Source of the DNA: a bacterium
Lineage (GTDB): Bacteria; Bacillota; Bacilli; Lactobacillales; Streptococcaceae
Direction of reading: 5' to 3'
Length of the DNA: 64,000 nt
Assembly: GCA_905221085.1 (NCBI GenBank)
Contig: CAJNBT010000001.1
Coordinates: 434,001 to 498,000, forward strand
The notes under the pieces were generated by a model that saw nothing but the letters and a program-made list of their open reading frames with translations, ran no database searches and had not been told where the DNA came from. The position numbers and the translations under genes were made by a program. Positions 8,770 to 18,737 of this stretch are shown in pieces (positions within the stretch are counted from its first letter, which is position 1; the number at the start of each line of letters is the position of its first letter).

Positions 8770-10134
8770 CTATTTTCTAAATTTCAACTGGCTGTAAATC
8801 CCAAAACCGATAATCCAAATAGCTGAGCCGATTGCTCCTACAAAAGTAGACTCTTGTAAAAAGAGGGTTACAAAGACAAAGGCAAAGAAGAGCATGGTTA
8901 AAGGATTTAGGAAACGATAATGGGGCATGAGATAGCCATCCGCCATAAAGTCTGGTGACTTGCGGTATTTAAGGTGAGCCACCATAATCAAGATATAAAT
9001 GGCGATATAGACACCTGATGATGATGCCGTAATCAAGGCAAAGGCATCCGAAACTCCTGGCAAGACGTTGATAAAGGCTGCTAGGGCAATCAAAATTGCT
9101 GAGGCGATGATAGCATTTTGTGGCACATTATGACGAGAAAGAGTATCTGCCTTGATCGCTTTTAGGAATGGATTTGGTGAATCATGAGCAATTTGGTACA
9201 AATGACGTCCTGTTGAGTAGAGGGTTGAATTAAGAGCAGATGCTGCTGACGTCAAAACAACGAAGTTAATCAGGGCTGCTGCCCACTTGATACCTGCCAA
9301 TTCAAATACTGTAACAAAAGGAGAATCAGCCGATGCAAGTTCACGCCATGGAATAATAGACATAATAGCCAAGAGAGCTCCACCATAGAAAAAGACGATT
9401 CGTAGAGGAATTTCCTTAACGGCTTTTGGCAAGACCTGGCGTGGATTTTTGGTTTCAGAAGTTGTTACCCCGATAAACTCAATCATAAGATAGGCAAAGA
9501 AAACCATCTGGAAGGCCATAACAAAGTTCACTCCACCATTAGGGAAGAGGGAGAAATTGTCGGCGATATTAGCTAAACTTGCTACTCCATGAGGTGTCTT
9601 AAATCCTGTCAAGACCATAAAGATCCCTGTGGCAATCATGGCTAAAATAGCCACAATCTTGACCATAGCAAACCAAAACTCGACTTCCCCAAAGAGCTTA
9701 ACCGCGATCAGATTGACCAAGGCTAGAATGGTCAAAAATCCAATCTCAATCATCCAACTGGGCCAGCTAGGGAACCAGAACTGAACATAGTGAGAGATAG
9801 CAGTGATTTCCGCCATACCGATAAAAACAACGGATAGCCAGTAAGACCAGACTGAAAAATATCCCCAGCCCTTACCCAAATGGCGCGTGATAAAGTTGAT
9901 AAAGGTATGTTGCTCAGGGTCTTGGTAGAGCATTTCCCCAACTGCACGCATCATGAGGAACATAAAAGCCCCAGTAATCATATAAATCAGTACAATGGAA
10001 GGACCTGTTAGGCTGATAGAGCGACCTGCTCCCAAAAAGAGTCCTGTTCCGATTGTTCCAGCAATGGCCATAACCTGCACATGACGATTGGTCAGACCAC
10101 GCTCCATCTTATTTTTTTTCTTCTTTGAACTCAT
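8770..10134 (-). CDS. Amino acid permease, APC superfamily (AAT/CycA-like)
   Basis: 454 aa with about 12 membrane segments. The start KMERGLTNRHVQVMAIAGTI followed by GTGLFLGAGRSI is the classic first helix of the bacterial amino acid transporter family, and STGRHLYQIAHDS is the conserved loop. The family takes up amino acids by proton symport. The closest named types are D-alanine/D-serine/glycine or aromatic permeases, which sequence alone does not separate. It is monocistronic between two terminators. Confidence 0.85.
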   Translation of the reverse strand: MSSKKKKNKMERGLTNRHVQVMAIAGTIGTGLFLGAGRSISLTGPSIVLIYMITGAFMFLMMRAVGEMLYQDPEQHTFINFITRHLGKGWGYFSVWSYWLSVVFIGMAEITAISHYVQFWFPSWPSWMIEIGFLTILALVNLIAVKLFGEVEFWFAMVKIVAILAMIATGIFMVLTGFKTPHGVASLANIADNFSLFPNGGVNFVMAFQMVFFAYLMIEFIGVTTSETKNPRQVLPKAVKEIPLRIVFFYGGALLAIMSIIPWRELASADSPFVTVFELAGIKWAAALINFVVLTSAASALNSTLYSTGRHLYQIAHDSPNPFLKAIKADTLSRHNVPQNAIIASAILIALAAFINVLPGVSDAFALITASSSGVYIAIYILIMVAHLKYRKSPDFMADGYLMPHYRFLNPLTMLFFAFVFVTLFLQESTFVGAIGSAIWIIGFGIYSQLKFRK

Positions 10135-10160
10135 ATCGTCTCCAATTCAATTTAAAATGG

Positions 10161-10203
10161 AAAAAGGAGTGAGTGAAGCGCATCGCCTCCCCACCCCTTT
10201 TTT
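10161..10203 (-). terminator. Terminator between greA and the permease gene
   Basis: GGAGTGAGTGAAGCGC and GCCTCCCCACCCC form an imperfect GC-rich stem flanked by AAAAAGG and CCTTTTTT. It is placed right after the greA stop codon (10210). It probably works for greA. Confidence 0.7.
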
Positions 10204-10209
10204 CTGTTT

Positions 10210-10692
10210 TTAGGCTGTTTTTTCAACCTTCAAGATTTTTACATCATAGCTACCAACAGGTGTTTCAATGGTTGCTGTGTCACCTGTTTTCTTGCCAATC
10301 AAGGCTTGTCCAATTGGGCTTTCATTTGAAACTTTACCTGCAAAGGCATCCGCACCCGCTGAACCTACAATAATATAAACTTCTTCTTCGTCCTCACCAA
10401 TTTCTTGGATAGTGACTGTTTTACCAATTGCTACTTCATCTTGAGCAACTGAGTCGCTATTGACGATTTCAGCATAGCGAATTTTTGTTTCCAAGCTAGA
10501 GATTTGTCCTTCGACAAAGGCTTGTTCATCCTTAGCTGCTTCGTATTCACTGTTTTCAGAAAGGTCACCGTATGAACGGGCAATCTTAATACGTTCTACC
10601 ACTTCTGGACGGCGAACCAATTTCAATTCTTCTAATTCTTTTTCAAGTTTTTCCTTTTCCGCTAGGGTCATAGGATATGTTTTTTCTGCCAT
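10210..10692 (-). CDS. greA: Transcription elongation factor GreA
   Basis: 160 aa, standard length. It rescues backtracked RNA polymerase by stimulating transcript cleavage. The N-terminal coiled coil (about 8-75) carries the acidic tip [17 protein letters not shown], and the C-terminal FKBP-like domain contains [17 protein letters not shown] take the ATG at 10692 (MAEKTYPMT); the frame can be extended to TTG at 10701. It follows mltG with a strong hairpin between. Confidence 0.96.
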   Translation of the reverse strand: MAEKTYPMTLAEKEKLEKELEELKLVRRPEVVERIKIARSYGDLSENSEYEAAKDEQAFVEGQISSLETKIRYAEIVNSDSVAQDEVAIGKTVTIQEIGEDEEEVYIIVGSAGADAFAGKVSNESPIGQALIGKKTGDTATIETPVGSYDVKILKVEKTA

Positions 10693-10727
10693 TTTTCTCA
10701 ACTTTCTTCTTATGATATTTTCTAAAG

Positions 10728-10755
10728 AAAATTATGTGAAGCATCACATAATTTT
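10728..10755 (-). terminator. Hairpin terminator between mltG and greA
   Basis: Perfect 12-bp stem AAAATTATGTGA/TCACATAATTTT with a four-base loop, overlapping the mltG stop codon. The following TTTTCTTT is T-rich, so termination may be partial and greA could get read-through transcripts. Confidence 0.75.
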
Positions 10756-12496
10756 AGTTTGTTTGGTTTAATTTGCTATTGACATGTTCAGCGACATTAC
10801 GATCATGCTCCTCCTGAGTAGCAGCATAATAGACCTTGCCATCTGTAACATTAGCTACAAAGTATAAGTTATCACTCTTAGTCTGATTAATACTTGCCTC
10901 GATGGCATCCAAACTTGGACTATCTACTGGACCTGGCATCAAACCTGTTTTCGTATAAACATTATACGGTGAATTAATTGTCGTATCAATTTCAGCATCA
11001 TCAGCAAGACTAATCTTCTGACCAAGTTTTCCTTGAGCATACAAGATGGCAATATTGCTTTGAAGTGGCATACCAAGATTCAAGCGATTGTAGAATACAC
11101 CTGCAATCAACTTACGATCTTCAGTCTTAGCACCTTCTTTTTCGACCAGTGAAGCAATCGTCAACAATTCATTGACTGTCAAATTTTTAGACTTAATCGC
11201 ACTATAATGAGGTGCCAAAGTCTTGTCCATAGTTGCAAGCATCTCATCAATCAAGCTTTCAATCGTTGTACTTTCCTTGATAGAGTAAGTTGCTGGGAAA
11301 AGGAAACCTTCTAAACGATAACGAACGCCACTTTCCTTTGTAGGCAAGCTTTCGAGTAGATTTGGATATTTAGCAACTTCTTGGCTGATAAAGTTGTCAT
11401 CTTGAACTTTAGACAAGAAAGCATCCGCTGTCAAAGGCTCTTTGAAGTCACCTTGCAATTGACCTACTGCTTGTGCAATTTGATCAATCGTATAACCTTC
11501 TGGAATTGTTAAATTCGCAAGCGCAGGTTCTTGAGCTTCAGCTGTTCCACCTTTTTGTAGTTCATGGATGATGTCTTCTGTACTCATGCTCTTTTGCAAA
11601 TTGTAATAGCCAGATTTCAAGTCTGAATAATTTTTATATTTCGCATAAAAAGCAAAAATCACTCCGTGTTTAATCAAGCCAGACTTTTCAAGAGTTGAAC
11701 CAATTGTTTGAACATTGGCTCCTTCTGGGATTTGCACTGTCACATATTGTTTAGATGAAGCATCCACAGGCTGTAAAGATGACTGAACATACTGATAACC
11801 GAAGTAACCACCTGCTGAAATCAAACCTAGGAAAATCAGTAGAGAAATGAAGAAGGCCTTGAATCCTGATTTTTTCTTCTTAGTAGGCTGAACTGTCTCA
11901 CGACGGCTACGACGTGGAGTTGCATGCATTTCTTCTACAGCTTTCTTTTCCACTACTGGTTTTGAAGTAGGAACTTCTCTTTTTACCTCTCTCTGACCTT
12001 CTGTCTTATAAGAAACAGCTACCCTTGTTGGGATTTCATTAAATTCCTTCTCTATGTTTCTAGGACTAACAGGTCCTGGAGTTGGTCTTGATACTCCCTC
12101 CGCTGATGGAGTAGAAGGTCCTTCTTGACTCAGGTGACTAGGAGTAAGTGAAGCTTGTCTTGCAGCCTCTTCTGCTGGAGAAGAAGGAACATCTTGACTT
12201 GGATGGCTTGGAACAGTAAGAGTTTCTCTTTTTATCTCATCTGATGGAGAAGCTGGTAAATCTTGGCTGGGGTGAGTCGGCACGGTAGGAGCGTTTCTCA
12301 TAATATCCTCTACAGTTGATAGAGAATCTTCCATCAAATCTTCTATTGACTGATCATTTTTAGAAGAAAGTTGGGGTTTTATTGAAGCTAAATTAACTTC
12401 TTCCTGATCTTCTTCATGTTTTTTAACTCGTTCTAAATCACGTAAAATCTGCTCTTTAAAGCTTAATTTTTCGTCTTCTCTTGATTTTTCACTCAA
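10754..12496 (-). CDS. mltG: Endolytic murein transglycosylase MltG, with long repeat-bearing cytoplasmic domain
   Basis: 580 aa. It cleaves nascent glycan strands during peripheral peptidoglycan growth. A cytoplasmic region (about 1-212) precedes one membrane segment (about 213-236), a LysM-like subdomain and the YceG catalytic domain. The catalytic glutamate lies in SLVEKEGAKTEDRKLIAGVF. Residues 71-140 hold three copies of a 23-24-residue repeat around TVPSHPSQDVPSSP. The start is TTG at 12496 with GGAGG upstream. It has its own consensus-like promoter. Confidence 0.94.
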   Translation of the reverse strand: MSEKSREDEKLSFKEQILRDLERVKKHEEDQEEVNLASIKPQLSSKNDQSIEDLMEDSLSTVEDIMRNAPTVPTHPSQDLPASPSDEIKRETLTVPSHPSQDVPSSPAEEAARQASLTPSHLSQEGPSTPSAEGVSRPTPGPVSPRNIEKEFNEIPTRVAVSYKTEGQREVKREVPTSKPVVEKKAVEEMHATPRRSRRETVQPTKKKKSGFKAFFISLLIFLGLISAGGYFGYQYVQSSLQPVDASSKQYVTVQIPEGANVQTIGSTLEKSGLIKHGVIFAFYAKYKNYSDLKSGYYNLQKSMSTEDIIHELQKGGTAEAQEPALANLTIPEGYTIDQIAQAVGQLQGDFKEPLTADAFLSKVQDDNFISQEVAKYPNLLESLPTKESGVRYRLEGFLFPATYSIKESTTIESLIDEMLATMDKTLAPHYSAIKSKNLTVNELLTIASLVEKEGAKTEDRKLIAGVFYNRLNLGMPLQSNIAILYAQGKLGQKISLADDAEIDTTINSPYNVYTKTGLMPGPVDSPSLDAIEASINQTKSDNLYFVANVTDGKVYYAATQEEHDRNVAEHVNSKLNQTN

Positions 12497-12527
12497 AAGT
12501 TTATCCTCCTCGTTGACAATCCATAAT

Positions 12528-12556
12528 ATTATATCTTAAAAACGAAAGAAAAGCAA
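12528..12556 (-). promoter_or_regulatory. mltG promoter
   Basis: Minus strand -35 TTGCTT (12556-12551), 17-nt spacer, -10 TATAAT (12533-12528), about 31 nt before the TTG start. Confidence 0.8.
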
Positions 12557-12575
12557 CCTAGCAAGCTTTTCTGGC

Positions 12576-13070
12576 TTATTTTTTAGCTTCCCAAATCATA
12601 TCATACCATGTTTCCCCTGCAAAGGTTGACTGGGACAGACCTTCATTGACAAATCCATTCTTTTCGTAGTAGGCGATGAGATAGTCATGACAGGTTAGGT
12701 TAATACCTTCTCTTTCGTGTTCAAGAGCCAACTCTTTCAAGGCTGTTAGTAATTTCTGACCAAGTCCAAGTCCCTGTGCCTCCTTAGCAATAGAAAGACA
12801 GGTCACAGAGATATAACCACCAGGCTCATGACTATAATCTTCTATCTCTTCTGTAAAAGACTGATCTTGCAGATGACGGTGCGATCCAACCGGCCCTTCG
12901 ATATAACCCATGATTCTGCCTTCTTTTTCTGCAACCAGAAACGAGGTCTGAATTTCTCGCAAATGCGCCTCAAAAACAGAGCGAGGAATGGCTTCTTCAA
13001 TCGAGAAATTTTCTAGTTCAATCTCAACGATACGATCCAAATCTTCTAATCTTGCTTGTCTAATTTCCAT
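12576..13070 (-). CDS. GNAT family N-acetyltransferase
   Basis: 164 aa. The GNAT core is visible in YISVTCLSIAKEAQGLGLGQ followed by KLLTALKELA (acetyl-CoA loop) and IAYYEKNGFVNEG. It follows another GNAT gene by 8 nt and is the last gene of the run SNF2, ORF205, murC, GNAT, GNAT. It is 30% or so similar in plan to its neighbour by eye, suggesting an old duplication. Substrate unknown. Confidence 0.85.
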   Translation of the reverse strand: MEIRQARLEDLDRIVEIELENFSIEEAIPRSVFEAHLREIQTSFLVAEKEGRIMGYIEGPVGSHRHLQDQSFTEEIEDYSHEPGGYISVTCLSIAKEAQGLGLGQKLLTALKELALEHEREGINLTCHDYLIAYYEKNGFVNEGLSQSTFAGETWYDMIWEAKK

Positions 13071-13078
13071 TTTGCCTC

Positions 13079-13528
13079 CTAAAAAAAGAGATTAAACCAA
13101 ATCATACTAAAACCCTGGCTAGTTGCATAAAGCGAAGTTTCTTCATCAATAAAACCGTTCATTTCAAAATAGGAAAGTAGCTCATCAGGACTCTTCAAAC
13201 GAATAGCTTTGTAATCCAGCTCAACTGCCACATCTTTCAAAGCCGCAAGAAGAAGCGTTCCCAAGCCCTGTCTCTGATGGTCAGTATCAATGACTAAAGA
13301 ATGTATTTCTAGACATTTCGGATTGTGTGGGTAAGGACCACCTAGAACATAGCCTAAAAGTTGATTTTCATCCCTAGCTAGAAGAAAGGTATCCGCACAC
13401 TTACGGATACTTTCTTCTAAAATATGGGAAGGTTGCTGCTTTTCAGCTGGAAAAGATGAAGCCTGAAGTGCCACTACCTCAGCCAAATCAGACTTACTTA
13501 CCTCAATGATCTTAATTGGAATTTCCAT
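13079..13528 (-). CDS. GNAT family N-acetyltransferase
   Basis: 149 aa. LEIHSLVIDTDHQRQGLGTL continues LLAALKDVA as the acetyl-CoA binding loop, and LLSYFEMNGFIDEE gives the C-terminal motif. It starts 9 nt after murC and ends 8 nt before the next GNAT. Conserved linkage with murC suggests shared expression, but no substrate can be inferred. Confidence 0.85.
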   Translation of the reverse strand: MEIPIKIIEVSKSDLAEVVALQASSFPAEKQQPSHILEESIRKCADTFLLARDENQLLGYVLGGPYPHNPKCLEIHSLVIDTDHQRQGLGTLLLAALKDVAVELDYKAIRLKSPDELLSYFEMNGFIDEETSLYATSQGFSMIWFNLFF

Positions 13529-13537
13529 GGAAATAGC

Positions 13538-14872
13538 CTATTGAACGTTGCTTGTCAGGTTAGACAAGAGACGCTCAAATGAGTATTCATAGGTTTGGAT
13601 GTCTCCTGCTCCCATAAAGACATAGACAGCATTATCATGGTCTAGGAGTGGAGAAACATTTTCAACAGTGATCACTTGGTGTTTCTTGTTGATTTTGTTA
13701 GCTAGGTCTTCTACCTTAACATCCCCATGGTCCACTTCACGAGCTGATCCATAAATTTGCGCTAGGTAAACAGCATCCGCTTGATTCAAAGCGTGAGCAA
13801 ATTCGTCCAACAAGGCAATGGTTCTTGTAAAAGTATGCGGTTGGAAGACTGCTACAATTTCCTTGCTTGGGTATTTCTGACGAGCCGCATCCAAGGTCGC
13901 AATGATTTCTGTTGGATGGTGGGCAAAGTCATCGATAATCACTGTATCATTGACAATTTTCTCAGTGAAACGACGCTTAACACCAGCAAATGTTTTCAAG
14001 TGCTCACGCACTAAGTTCAAGTCAAACCCTGCAGTGTAAAGAAGACCAATAACGGCTGTCGCATTCATGATATTGTGACGACCAAAGGTTGGGATGTGGA
14101 ATTGACCCAATTCTTGTCCACGGAAGTGAACTGTGAAGGTTGAACCAGTTGTTGAACGAAGAAGATCGCTAGCTACAAAGTCATTGCCTTCAGCTTCAAA
14201 ACCATAATAATAAATCGGAGCATTAGCTGTAATTTTACGCAATTCTGCATCTTCACCATAGACAAAAAGACCCTTGGTAATTTGTTTGGCATAATCATTA
14301 AAGGCATTGAAAACATCCTCTAGACTTGTGAAATAGTCTGGATGGTCAAAGTCAATGTTAGTGATAATAGAGTATTCTGGATGGTAAGGCATAAAGTGAC
14401 GCTCATATTCGTCAGATTCAAAGACAAAATATTTGGCATTAGCCGAACCACGACCTGTTCCATCTCCAATCAAGAAACTGGTGTCTGTGATGTGAGACAA
14501 GACGTGAGACAACATGCCTGTCGTTGAAGTTTTTCCATGTGCTCCTGCTACCCCCATGCTAACAAAGTCACGCATAAAGCTACCTAGGAACTCATGGTAA
14601 CGTTTGTAACTGATGCCATTTTGGTCTGCATAGGCAATTTCGACGTTGTTATCTGGACGGAAGGCATTTCCAGCGATAATTTCCATATCACCGTCTAGAT
14701 TCTTTTCATCAAAAGGAAGAATGGTAATTCCTGCCTGCTCAAGACCACGTTGAGTAAAGTAGTACTTTTCAACATCTGATCCCTGTACCTTATGACCCAT
14801 TTGGTGCAACATCAAGGCCAAGGCACTCATCCCTGATCCTTTAATTCCGATAAAATGATATGTCTTTGACAT
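13538..14872 (-). CDS. murC: UDP-N-acetylmuramate--L-alanine ligase
   Basis: 444 aa, full length. It adds the first amino acid of the peptidoglycan stem peptide. The N-terminal UDP-binding motif is [19 protein letters not shown], the ATP loop is [15 protein letters not shown] (about 112-126), and the ligase signature SDEYERHF plus [10 protein letters not shown] follow. It starts 10 nt after ORF205. Confidence 0.97.
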   Translation of the reverse strand: MSKTYHFIGIKGSGMSALALMLHQMGHKVQGSDVEKYYFTQRGLEQAGITILPFDEKNLDGDMEIIAGNAFRPDNNVEIAYADQNGISYKRYHEFLGSFMRDFVSMGVAGAHGKTSTTGMLSHVLSHITDTSFLIGDGTGRGSANAKYFVFESDEYERHFMPYHPEYSIITNIDFDHPDYFTSLEDVFNAFNDYAKQITKGLFVYGEDAELRKITANAPIYYYGFEAEGNDFVASDLLRSTTGSTFTVHFRGQELGQFHIPTFGRHNIMNATAVIGLLYTAGFDLNLVREHLKTFAGVKRRFTEKIVNDTVIIDDFAHHPTEIIATLDAARQKYPSKEIVAVFQPHTFTRTIALLDEFAHALNQADAVYLAQIYGSAREVDHGDVKVEDLANKINKKHQVITVENVSPLLDHDNAVYVFMGAGDIQTYEYSFERLLSNLTSNVQ

Positions 14873-14882
14873 GTTTCCTCCC

Positions 14883-15500
14883 CTATTCTGTAATTCTGGT
14901 CAGATTCAACTCTTGGGCAACCCGACGTTCTTGTTCTGTTTGTTTACTTTTTTTATTGTAGATTTGGCTCTTCTTTAGAAAATCATAGTTGTTTTTCTTT
15001 GGGCCTGAAGTTTCTTTTGTCTCAGCTTGAGTCGAAATATTGCTAACTTCTTCCGCCAAGATGTAATGAGACTGGGTCAATTTTTGACTATATTTGACAA
15101 ATTCACCAGGATTTTCCTTTTGGAAAGGCGCGGTAGGTTGATTGCCCTTTCTAACTAGACTTGGCTGAGAATGGCGTCTTGTAGGAGTGATGTCCTTAGT
15201 AAGATAGCTTGCCGAGCGTTTCTTTTTCAAATCCGCACGCGCTTCTTCACGCGCCACCTCCGCATAGCTCTTTCCTTCTTTTTTTACCCCTAAAGGAGCC
15301 TTTTTAGTTTTCTCTACTTGCTTTTCAATCGGTTTGACTGGTGTTTCTTCAGCAATAGGAGCCCATTCTAAATAATTTTTATCTCGATACTCACCCTTGA
15401 TATTACTGATCAGATCAGACTCATCATAGAGATTCATGACTGGCATTTCAGTCAACATGACTTCGTCATCTGACACCAATGGAAATCGTTCTTGTTTCAT
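14883..15500 (-). CDS. Conserved hypothetical protein, basic and low-complexity
   Basis: 205 aa with no membrane segment or recognised domain. It is rich in Lys, Glu, Ser and Thr, with charged stretches ([20 protein letters not shown]). The first 60 residues look more ordered ([20 protein letters not shown]). It sits between the SNF2 helicase gene and murC, 10 nt from murC, as in pneumococcus as I remember it. It is probably a cytosolic protein with a disordered middle; function unknown. Confidence 0.75.
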   Translation of the reverse strand: MKQERFPLVSDDEVMLTEMPVMNLYDESDLISNIKGEYRDKNYLEWAPIAEETPVKPIEKQVEKTKKAPLGVKKEGKSYAEVAREEARADLKKKRSASYLTKDITPTRRHSQPSLVRKGNQPTAPFQKENPGEFVKYSQKLTQSHYILAEEVSNISTQAETKETSGPKKNNYDFLKKSQIYNKKSKQTEQERRVAQELNLTRITE

Positions 15501-15547
15501 TTTCTATTTCCTTTCAACACTTCATTATAGCGTATTGTCTTGATTTT

Positions 15548-18500
15548 TCAAGTGCTGACTTCAGAAATTCCCAAAATTTCTCTAATTTCTGCTAGGGTCA
15601 GGCTGCCACGTGACTCTGTTCCGTCCAATACTTGTGACACCAAATGTTTCTTCTGTTCTTGTAGTTCCTGAATTTTTTCTTCAATGGTTCCCTTGGTTAC
15701 CAAGCGATAGACCTCAACCGTTTCTTCCTGACCCATCCGATGGGCACGGCCAATGGCTTGCGCTTCCACCGCAGGATTCCACCAAAGGTCAACCAAGATA
15801 ACCGTATCAGCACCTGTCAGGTTCAGACCGACCCCACCTGCCTTAAGGGAAATCAGAAAGGCATCTCGTTCCCCTTGGTTAAAGGCCTTGGTCATGTCTT
15901 GTCTTTCCTTGGCTGGGGTCGAACCTGTAATTTTAAAGGAAGTCAAACCCAAGTCTGGCAGTTCTTGTTCAATTTTTTCCAACATTCCCTTGAACTGAGA
16001 GAAAATTAAGACACGGTGTCCGCCGTCTGCCACCTGTAGCAGCAGGTCTCGGAGACTATCTAGTTTGCCGCTGGCTCCCTGATAATCTTCCATAAAGAGG
16101 GCAGGAGTGTCACAGATTTGACGCAAGCGCATCAGACCAGACAAGATTTCCACTCGACTACGCTGAAATTCCTGATCTGACACCTGAGCCAAACGGTCTC
16201 GCATCTGTTGTAACTGGGCTAGGTAGATAGCCTTTTGCTGGTCTTCCAGTTCATTCTTATAAACCACTTCAATCAAGTCTGGTAATTCAGTCAGAACTTC
16301 TTCTTTCTTGCGCCGCATCACGAAAGGTTTGATAAACTGAGCAACGCGCTCAGCTGGTAATTTCATAAATTCTTTCTTGCTTGGCAAAAGTCCTGGCATG
16401 ACGATTTGGAAAATAGACCACAACTCACCTAAATGATTTTCAATAGGAGTTCCTGACAAGGCAAAGACTGACGGCACCACAAATTGTCTCAGGGTCTGGG
16501 CAATCTTGGTCTGGGCATTTTTCATGACCTGAGCTTCATCTAAGAAAAGGAAGTCAAAGGCCATACCCTGATAAAGCTCACTGTCCTGACGGAAGGTAGC
16601 ATAGCTAGTCACATAGATTTGATGACTTTCGGCAAGAATCTCTTCACGACTAGCTTTCAATCCATGAACAACAGCCACATCCAACTGTGGGGCAAATTTC
16701 TGAAATTCATCTGCCCAGTTGTAGATCAAACCTGACGGAGCTAAAATCAAGACCCGACTTTCTTCTGTCACTTGACTGGTCAAAAAAGCAATGGTCTGAA
16801 GGGTTTTCCCAAGTCCCATATCATCCGCCAAAATCCCACCAAAACCATAATGATGGAGCATTTGCAGCCAGCCGATTCCCTTTTCCTGATAATCTCGCAA
16901 ATCAGCCTGAACCTGAGTTGCTTGTCGAGGGAAATCCTCTGGATGCGTCAAATCGTGGGCCAGATTTTTGAATTCTTGTGAGAAAGAAACACGGTCTCGC
17001 CCTTCAAAAAGATGAGCTAAACTGTAGGCCAAGGATTTTCGAGCCTGCAAAGCCCCATCTTTTAATTCAAGCTGCCCCAGTTCCTGTAGATTTTGGCGAA
17101 TTTTCTTGGTTTCTTCATCAAAAAAGTAGACGTGATTAGATGAATCAATGTAAAAATCCTTGTTGGCAACCAAGGCCTGCATGGCTTGGTCAATTTCCTC
17201 TTGGGCAATATCTTGAAAATCAAACTGGATTTCTAAGAGACCTCCCTTGGAAGCAATCTGCACTTGCGGGCTCGCTAGATTATAAAGTTCTTCTAATCTG
17301 TCTGATAGGTCAACATTCCCCAGTTTTTCAAAAGCTGGAATGATATCATGGAAGAAATGATAGACAGATTCTGCTTTTAAGGCCTGACGCCAAGATTGAA
17401 AGTCTGCTTCAAAACCAGCAGCCAAACAGACTTGGAAAACTCTTTCTTCTAAGTCCGCATCACTCGAAAATGGCAATTCTTCTAGCTCTTGTCGGCTAGA
17501 TACCTGTCTATTCCCATAATCAAACTGAATTTCTAAACGAATCCGATTATCCTCTTCCCTGTCAAAGTAAAACGATGGCGAAAACGTTTTGATTTGTAAG
17601 CGTTCTGGAGCTGAAACAGTCCCCATCTGGCCAAAAAGAGTCAGACAAGAAGCCAACTTATCGCGGTCACTGCTATCAAATTGCAGGTGTTTTTTCCCAT
17701 GTTGATCCACAGGCAACGCTTTGATTTCCTTTAGAAGACGTATCTGCTGATCTGTTTGAAAATAAACATGTCCTTTATGGAAAAGTACAGCTCCCTGATA
17801 AAAGACATTGACCCTGGGGCTCTCGCTGATTTCCATTTCAAAATAATCCGAGTATTCTGTTACTGTAAAGGCAAATAAATTAGCATCAGCATGCATATCC
17901 TGAAAAAAGAAAACCTGATAGCTATCCACTTGATGGTCAAATTGAAAATGGGGCAAGGTCATCAATAAATTCACACCCTGCTCAAAAAAGGTCAGAGGAA
18001 AAAAGAGGTGCCGACCTTGGTTTTGGAAAAAGAGGTCTGGAGCCTGTCCTTCCTCCATCAGTCCTCGCAAGAAAGTCAGAAGCTCTTGACTGGCCTCATC
18101 AAAGGATTCCCAAGACAAGGATTCCTCATAGGTTTTCCCAATCATATAAGGTTTTCTCTTCTCGACAACTTTTAAAAAGAGTGGGATATCCCGAATGACA
18201 TAGTATTTTTGGCTATTGATTTGGCCGATTCTCAGGGTCCACAAGATATGATTGGTTCCTGCTTCCACCTGACCAACAGCTGATAATTCATAAGCTCGGT
18301 CTGATTTTGGAGATAAGATTCGTTCCAAAAATTTGCCACCCAAGGTCACCTTGGTTTCAACGGCCTCTTTTTCTTCATGACCTTCTTCGAGGTTCTGCAA
18401 GATTTCCTGACCATGCTCATCATTTTTCAGAAAATGCTCCAGAGCTGCCAAATGCACACAGTAGCCCCTCTTTTGGAAAAAATCGCAGGCACAAAAAACC

Positions 18501-18646
18501 AAATCATCCTCTAAACTATAGCGCAGTTCTTCTTCTGCAACGCGAGCGTAGAGCCGATTGTTCTTTTCCTTGATGATGTCAACCTTACCAGTTTCATAAA
18601 GGGCAACGCCTTCGATACGAACTTTCCCCGGAATCAATTTAGCCAT
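15548..18646 (-). CDS. SWIM zinc-finger SNF2-family helicase (RapA/HepA-like ATPase)
   Basis: 1032 aa. The N-terminal SWIM zinc finger is CACDFF...GYCVHLAALE (C52, C54, C63, H65). The SNF2 ATPase occupies the C-terminal half: Walker A ADDMGLGKT (607-615), DEAQ box (703-706), SGTPIENHLGELWSIF, and helicase-C motifs GGVGLNLTGADTVI and AIGRAHRMGQ. It is a double-strand DNA translocase, perhaps acting on protein-DNA or polymerase complexes. The precise role in streptococci is not known to me. It is the first gene of the murC run and has an extended -10 promoter (TGGTATAAT, 18680-18672). Confidence 0.92.
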   Translation of the reverse strand: MAKLIPGKVRIEGVALYETGKVDIIKEKNNRLYARVAEEELRYSLEDDLVFCACDFFQKRGYCVHLAALEHFLKNDEHGQEILQNLEEGHEEKEAVETKVTLGGKFLERILSPKSDRAYELSAVGQVEAGTNHILWTLRIGQINSQKYYVIRDIPLFLKVVEKRKPYMIGKTYEESLSWESFDEASQELLTFLRGLMEEGQAPDLFFQNQGRHLFFPLTFFEQGVNLLMTLPHFQFDHQVDSYQVFFFQDMHADANLFAFTVTEYSDYFEMEISESPRVNVFYQGAVLFHKGHVYFQTDQQIRLLKEIKALPVDQHGKKHLQFDSSDRDKLASCLTLFGQMGTVSAPERLQIKTFSPSFYFDREEDNRIRLEIQFDYGNRQVSSRQELEELPFSSDADLEERVFQVCLAAGFEADFQSWRQALKAESVYHFFHDIIPAFEKLGNVDLSDRLEELYNLASPQVQIASKGGLLEIQFDFQDIAQEEIDQAMQALVANKDFYIDSSNHVYFFDEETKKIRQNLQELGQLELKDGALQARKSLAYSLAHLFEGRDRVSFSQEFKNLAHDLTHPEDFPRQATQVQADLRDYQEKGIGWLQMLHHYGFGGILADDMGLGKTLQTIAFLTSQVTEESRVLILAPSGLIYNWADEFQKFAPQLDVAVVHGLKASREEILAESHQIYVTSYATFRQDSELYQGMAFDFLFLDEAQVMKNAQTKIAQTLRQFVVPSVFALSGTPIENHLGELWSIFQIVMPGLLPSKKEFMKLPAERVAQFIKPFVMRRKKEEVLTELPDLIEVVYKNELEDQQKAIYLAQLQQMRDRLAQVSDQEFQRSRVEILSGLMRLRQICDTPALFMEDYQGASGKLDSLRDLLLQVADGGHRVLIFSQFKGMLEKIEQELPDLGLTSFKITGSTPAKERQDMTKAFNQGERDAFLISLKAGGVGLNLTGADTVILVDLWWNPAVEAQAIGRAHRMGQEETVEVYRLVTKGTIEEKIQELQEQKKHLVSQVLDGTESRGSLTLAEIREILGISEVST

Positions 18647-18671
18647 ATTATCACCTTTACCTTATCTTTTT

Positions 18672-18680
18672 ATTATACCA
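18672..18680 (-). promoter_or_regulatory. Extended -10 promoter of the SNF2 gene
   Basis: TGGTATAAT on the minus strand, 25 nt before the ATG at 18646. The -35 is poor. Confidence 0.6.
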
Positions 18681-18699
18681 TATTTTTCCCTATGAAAAT

Positions 18700-18732
18700 A
18701 GCCTTCTAGGATGACTTTTCTCCTAGAAGGCT
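18700..18732 (-). terminator. Terminator of the metB operon
   Basis: Perfect 12-bp inverted repeat AGCCTTCTAGGA/TCCTAGAAGGCT with a 9-nt loop and a following ATTTT on the minus strand. It lies just past the aminotransferase stop at 18738. Confidence 0.85.
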
Positions 18733-18737
18733 GGATT

